64,000 bases of DNA from contig NC_133897.1 of NCBI RefSeq assembly GCF_964199755.1, forward strand, positions 71,108,661 to 71,172,660. The letters run 5' to 3'. Shown here in pieces: positions 61,236 through 64,000 of the stretch; the stretch's first letter is position 1; each line of letters starts with the position of its first letter. The stretch comes from Larus michahellis (lineage: Eukaryota; Chordata; Aves; Charadriiformes; Laridae). Under the pieces are notes generated by a model that was not told the origin of the DNA, did not search any database, and saw only the letters and a list, made by a program, of their open reading frames with translations. Position numbers and translations under genes: made by a program.

Positions 61236-62635
61236 AAGAAAGGAACATATCCCTGAGTTTAAAACTCAGAAGGAACCTTGGCTTCTTTGAGGCAGCATCA
61301 AGGTAAGATACTGCAAACATAGGTTTGGTGGCCATCTAGGGATGTAGTGCATTCACAATTCATATTCAATTTACTGCTTTACGTGAAAGGATTCTGGATT
61401 TCAGAGCCTGATGGTGGGGTGACATTGAATACAAGATTGTGTAGCATTTTATAGAACTTTCCTTTTATTAGCAGGTCTATAATCACATTAAGTTAGACTG
61501 AAAATTTGAACTAATTCTTTCCCTTGAGGCCCAGGCTCTAATAATGGTAAAAATCTGTGAAATAGGATAAATACAATTCAATAATTATATTGATAAATAA
61601 AATGAAAATCAACTAATTGTGTCATTCAGTCAGTTGCCTGCCTCCGTTGTTGCTGCCTTTCTGCATCAGCGACTGCTAAACTTTTTCTGTCACACTTCAA
61701 TAAATTTAATTGTGCAGAATAAATGAGCTAATTTTTGAAGTCACAGGCTCTGTTTGCAAGATAAGGATGGTGATTTATTGACCTCCTCTAACTCTGTAAG
61801 AGTGTCACCCTCCTTTTTACTGACAACCGTAAGAAGGGTTTTTGTCCCTCTTCACCCAGTGCCTTGCTAAATACTACTCCGTATATTTACCTTCCCATCT
61901 CATTTTCTTGAAGTCACATAATACACCACAATAGACCAAAGATCCCTGCTTCAGTTGGTGGCTATACAGACAATTCCAAGTGATTAGCAGAACTGTGGGG
62001 TTTTTATCTTTCTTTTTAATGCTGTTTTCCTCTGATGATCATTTCATTCTCTGGATTTTGGAAGGATGGCTGCTAAGGGGAAGTACTAGAAAAGGGGCAT
62101 AGATTAATACCTGTTTTTTTCTGGAAGCTCTGGTCTAATCTCACTCATGAATTGTGAGCTCATCCACCTTACCAGGATGCACACTCATTTCAGTGCTCAT
62201 TCACACTCATAGTTTGACCATGAACACAGGAAAAAGGCAGATATTAGGCTTTTGGGCATGCCTCATGAAAAAATTGCCTGCTTTTTAAACTTTTGTTTCT
62301 GTCTCTTGGTTTTTGTGTTTAGATGCTGAGAAGATGAGAAGATACTATCTTGACTGTTATATTACTGCTACAATTTTGACAGCAATGGGTTTGTTAAACT
62401 GACAGAAAATGGTAGGATTGAATAGGCTGCACCCTTTCTTTCCCACCTCTTTGATGTACTTCGATCGTGAGTCAGGTTTTTTTAGCAAAACATCTGTATG
62501 ACAGCCACAACTACTCTTTTTCATAAGGCTGGATCTTTTGCTCTATTCTTTAAATTAGAGCCATAAACCAACCTATATGCATGCGAAAAGGGATTATCAG
62601 ATATTGTGGTACAACTCTTCCTCTCTTATAGCAGA

Positions 62636-63052
62636 CAAATACTGTGTCCAGCTTTGGAATCCTCAACAAAAGAAGGACATGGACCTGTTGGAACGGGTCC
62701 AGAGGAGGATGACTAAGATGATCGGAGTGCTGGAGCACCTCTCCTATGAAGACTATGAGAGAGTTGGGGTTGTTCAGCTCGGAAAAGAGAAGGCTCCAGG
62801 GAGACCTTATAACGGCCTAAAAGGGGCCTACAAGAGAGATGAGGGGGATTCTTTATGAGGGAATGTAGCGATAAGACAAGGGGTAATGGTTTTAAACTGA
62901 AAGAGGGTAGATTTAGATTAGATATTGGGAAGAAATCCTTTACTGTGAGGGTGGTGAGACACTGGAACAGGTTGCCCAGGGAAGCTGTGGATGCCCCATC
63001 CCTGGAAGTGTTCAAGGCCAGGCTGGATGGGGCTTTGAGCAGCCTGGTCTAG
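62636..63052 (+). pseudogene. CR1 ORF2 (reverse transcriptase) C-terminal remnant, frameshifted
   Basis: Two overlapping short frames carry the C-terminal part of the CR1 Pol protein, downstream of its endonuclease and reverse-transcriptase domains. The first, open from 62,577 to 62,858, contains KKDMDLLERVQRRMTKMI and the LEHLSYEDYERVG stretch typical of the family. The second, from 62,855 to 63,052 in a different frame, contains [18 protein letters not shown] and [19 protein letters not shown]. The shift falls near 62,780-62,860. In the first frame the region where the family has a 'RRLRGDLI'-like segment is scrambled, consistent with small deletions. The catalytic domains are absent, so the copy cannot mobilise itself. 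Confidence 0.9.
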
Positions 63053-63132
63053 GGGGAGGTGTCCCTGCCCATGGTAGGGTGATTGGAACAAGATGACCTT
63101 TAAAGTCCCTTCCAACCTAAACCATTCTATGA
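62636..63132 (+). mobile_element. CR1 LINE, about 500 bp 3' portion
   Basis: The longest and clearest CR1 copy. It starts in the Pol region at ACTGTGTCCAGCTTTGGAAT, continues through GGACATGGACCTGTTGGAAC, CTGGAGCACCTCTCCTATGA, AGACAAGGGGTAATGGTTTT, ACACTGGAACAGGTTGCCCA and CCATCCCTGGAAGTGTTCAA. It ends in the tail CAAGATGACCTTTAAAGTCC, CCTTCCAACCTAAACCATTC and TATGAC. It is 5'-truncated at 62,636, as usual for target-primed reverse transcription, with no clear target-site duplication. Only one terminal repeat unit remains. Intact landmark words indicate modest divergence. Confidence 0.96.
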
Positions 63133-64000
63133 CAAATCAGTTGTCATGCTGTAGCAATATGATCTGTGAATCAAAAATATTGGTATTCTGTTGAGTCAAT
63201 AAAACTCTTTAGAGAAAAATAAAATCAGCATCAACACATAAACTACGTCCAAAAATCGTCTCAAAGTTCTGCTTTTCTGTCTCTGGCAAATAAATCCAAT
63301 AAATGAGAAGGATGGGGACACTTCTGTATTATTAAATGGCTGCCTGCTGAGGTGCACAGGGCTATGTAAACCAAACAGTTTTCCACCTCAGTGTACACTA
63401 TGTTTGTTCTTCACAATGACATTGAATCTATTCTTCTTTGACTGTGTTGTTAGGCAACGTATATAGCTTTCAAATATATAGGAAAGCTAGCTAGGCTTTG
63501 ACAAACTTGGCCTCCTAGAAGTGCACAGCAAAAGATTTTTTTATGAAGCCAGGATTTCAGCCGGGCACCTAGAACACAAACTGTGAGAAACCTTTTTCTC
63601 ATGTTTTAGTTGTTGTATTGGACCTCTTTCTGCTGTAATTTTCTTCTAAAGAAGACTTATAACCTCCTAAATATTTCCTGTCAGGTGTTGGCTAGGTGAA
63701 ATGCATCCTAGGGAATTGCAGCTGGAGGAATCACAATATCCCACATACAGAGCAGTCCAAATTTCTGCCAAGCTCTTCACCGTGTCTTTAACTCAAACCA
63801 CTTGCACTCTTTGTGACTGATGCTTGAAGCAAAAGGCAGACCTAACCCAGGAAAGCCTTCTGCATCATGGCTCTGTCTTCTTTCAAACAAAAACTTAAGT
63901 CAAATTGAACAGCCTGCCCTGGGAGCTCCACACGAACCTAACGCAGTCAGCCTTTGCATGAGATGATAATTGCTGTTCCTCCCTGTTTTCCCGGTGTGGT
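63133..64000. other. Non-coding stretch, no gene recognised
   Basis: AT-moderate sequence after the CR1 tail, with no frame worth noting, no repeat landmark and no CpG cluster. I see nothing further here. Confidence 0.65.

Larger units (their letters stand above)
57026..62635. other. Non-coding stretch, no gene recognised
   Basis: Frames stay below 106 codons. A MIR-like fragment lies at 58,925-58,985 and a G/T-rich tract at 61,158-61,235, both listed separately. The T-run near 60,997-61,010 is simple sequence. Nothing else distinctive. Confidence 0.6.

Overview
The window looks like nuclear DNA from a bird. The clearest evidence is a set of CR1 LINE fragments. They end in the avian-type 3' tail (a Pol-derived 3' region, then a short terminal ATTCTATGA-type repeat) and lie in both orientations. 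Around them are older amniote repeat remnants (MIR-like SINE pieces, a reptile-type CR1/L3 tail), homopolymer and A/T-rich tracts, low CpG content and very short, randomly scattered open frames. I see no bacterial, viral or organellar gene organisation, no CRISPR array, and no tRNA, rRNA or recognisable microRNA gene.

I found no host protein-coding exon that I can defend. The only recognisable protein-derived sequence is CR1 reverse-transcriptase ORF2 debris. It is clearest at 62,636-63,132 (+), where two short frames carry the C-terminal part on either side of a frameshift, and at 56,747-57,025 (-). The longest other frames (195 codons at 34,167-34,754 on the minus strand, 141 at 44,550-44,975, 131 at 40,834-41,229) resemble no family I know and fit chance. 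The window is therefore best read as intergenic DNA or the inside of a very long intron.

Layout: 1-7.5 kb is plain non-coding DNA with C/A and T-rich tracts. A CR1 tail lies at 7.55-7.75 kb. From 7.8 to 21 kb is mostly unmarked, with a good CTCF core match at 14,785, a 28-bp tandem duplication at 13.27 kb and two stretches that look like possible conserved non-coding elements (10.8-11.1 and 20.0-20.6 kb). From 21 to 29 kb there is a sauropsid-type repeat remnant (21.2 kb) and two minus-strand CR1 copies (26.2 and 29.0 kb). From 31 to 38.4 kb there are further candidate conserved stretches, a 37-bp duplication, a minus-strand MIR-like SINE and an ancient CR1/L3 tail. From 44.7 to 46.7 kb the CpG density is clearly raised, with 24 CpGs counted in the 480-bp core, an inverted CCAAT box and a ZNF143-type motif. 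This is the best candidate promoter or first-exon region and the most interesting part of the window. From 52.9 to 63.1 kb there are two more MIR-like remnants, a possible tRNA-derived SINE head, a polyadenylation-like site and the two largest Pol-bearing CR1 copies.

No set of genes here works together as a system, and I did not find a convincing undescribed one. Assignments rest on recognition by eye, without alignments, so repeat boundaries are approximate (tens of bases) and candidate regulatory calls are low confidence.
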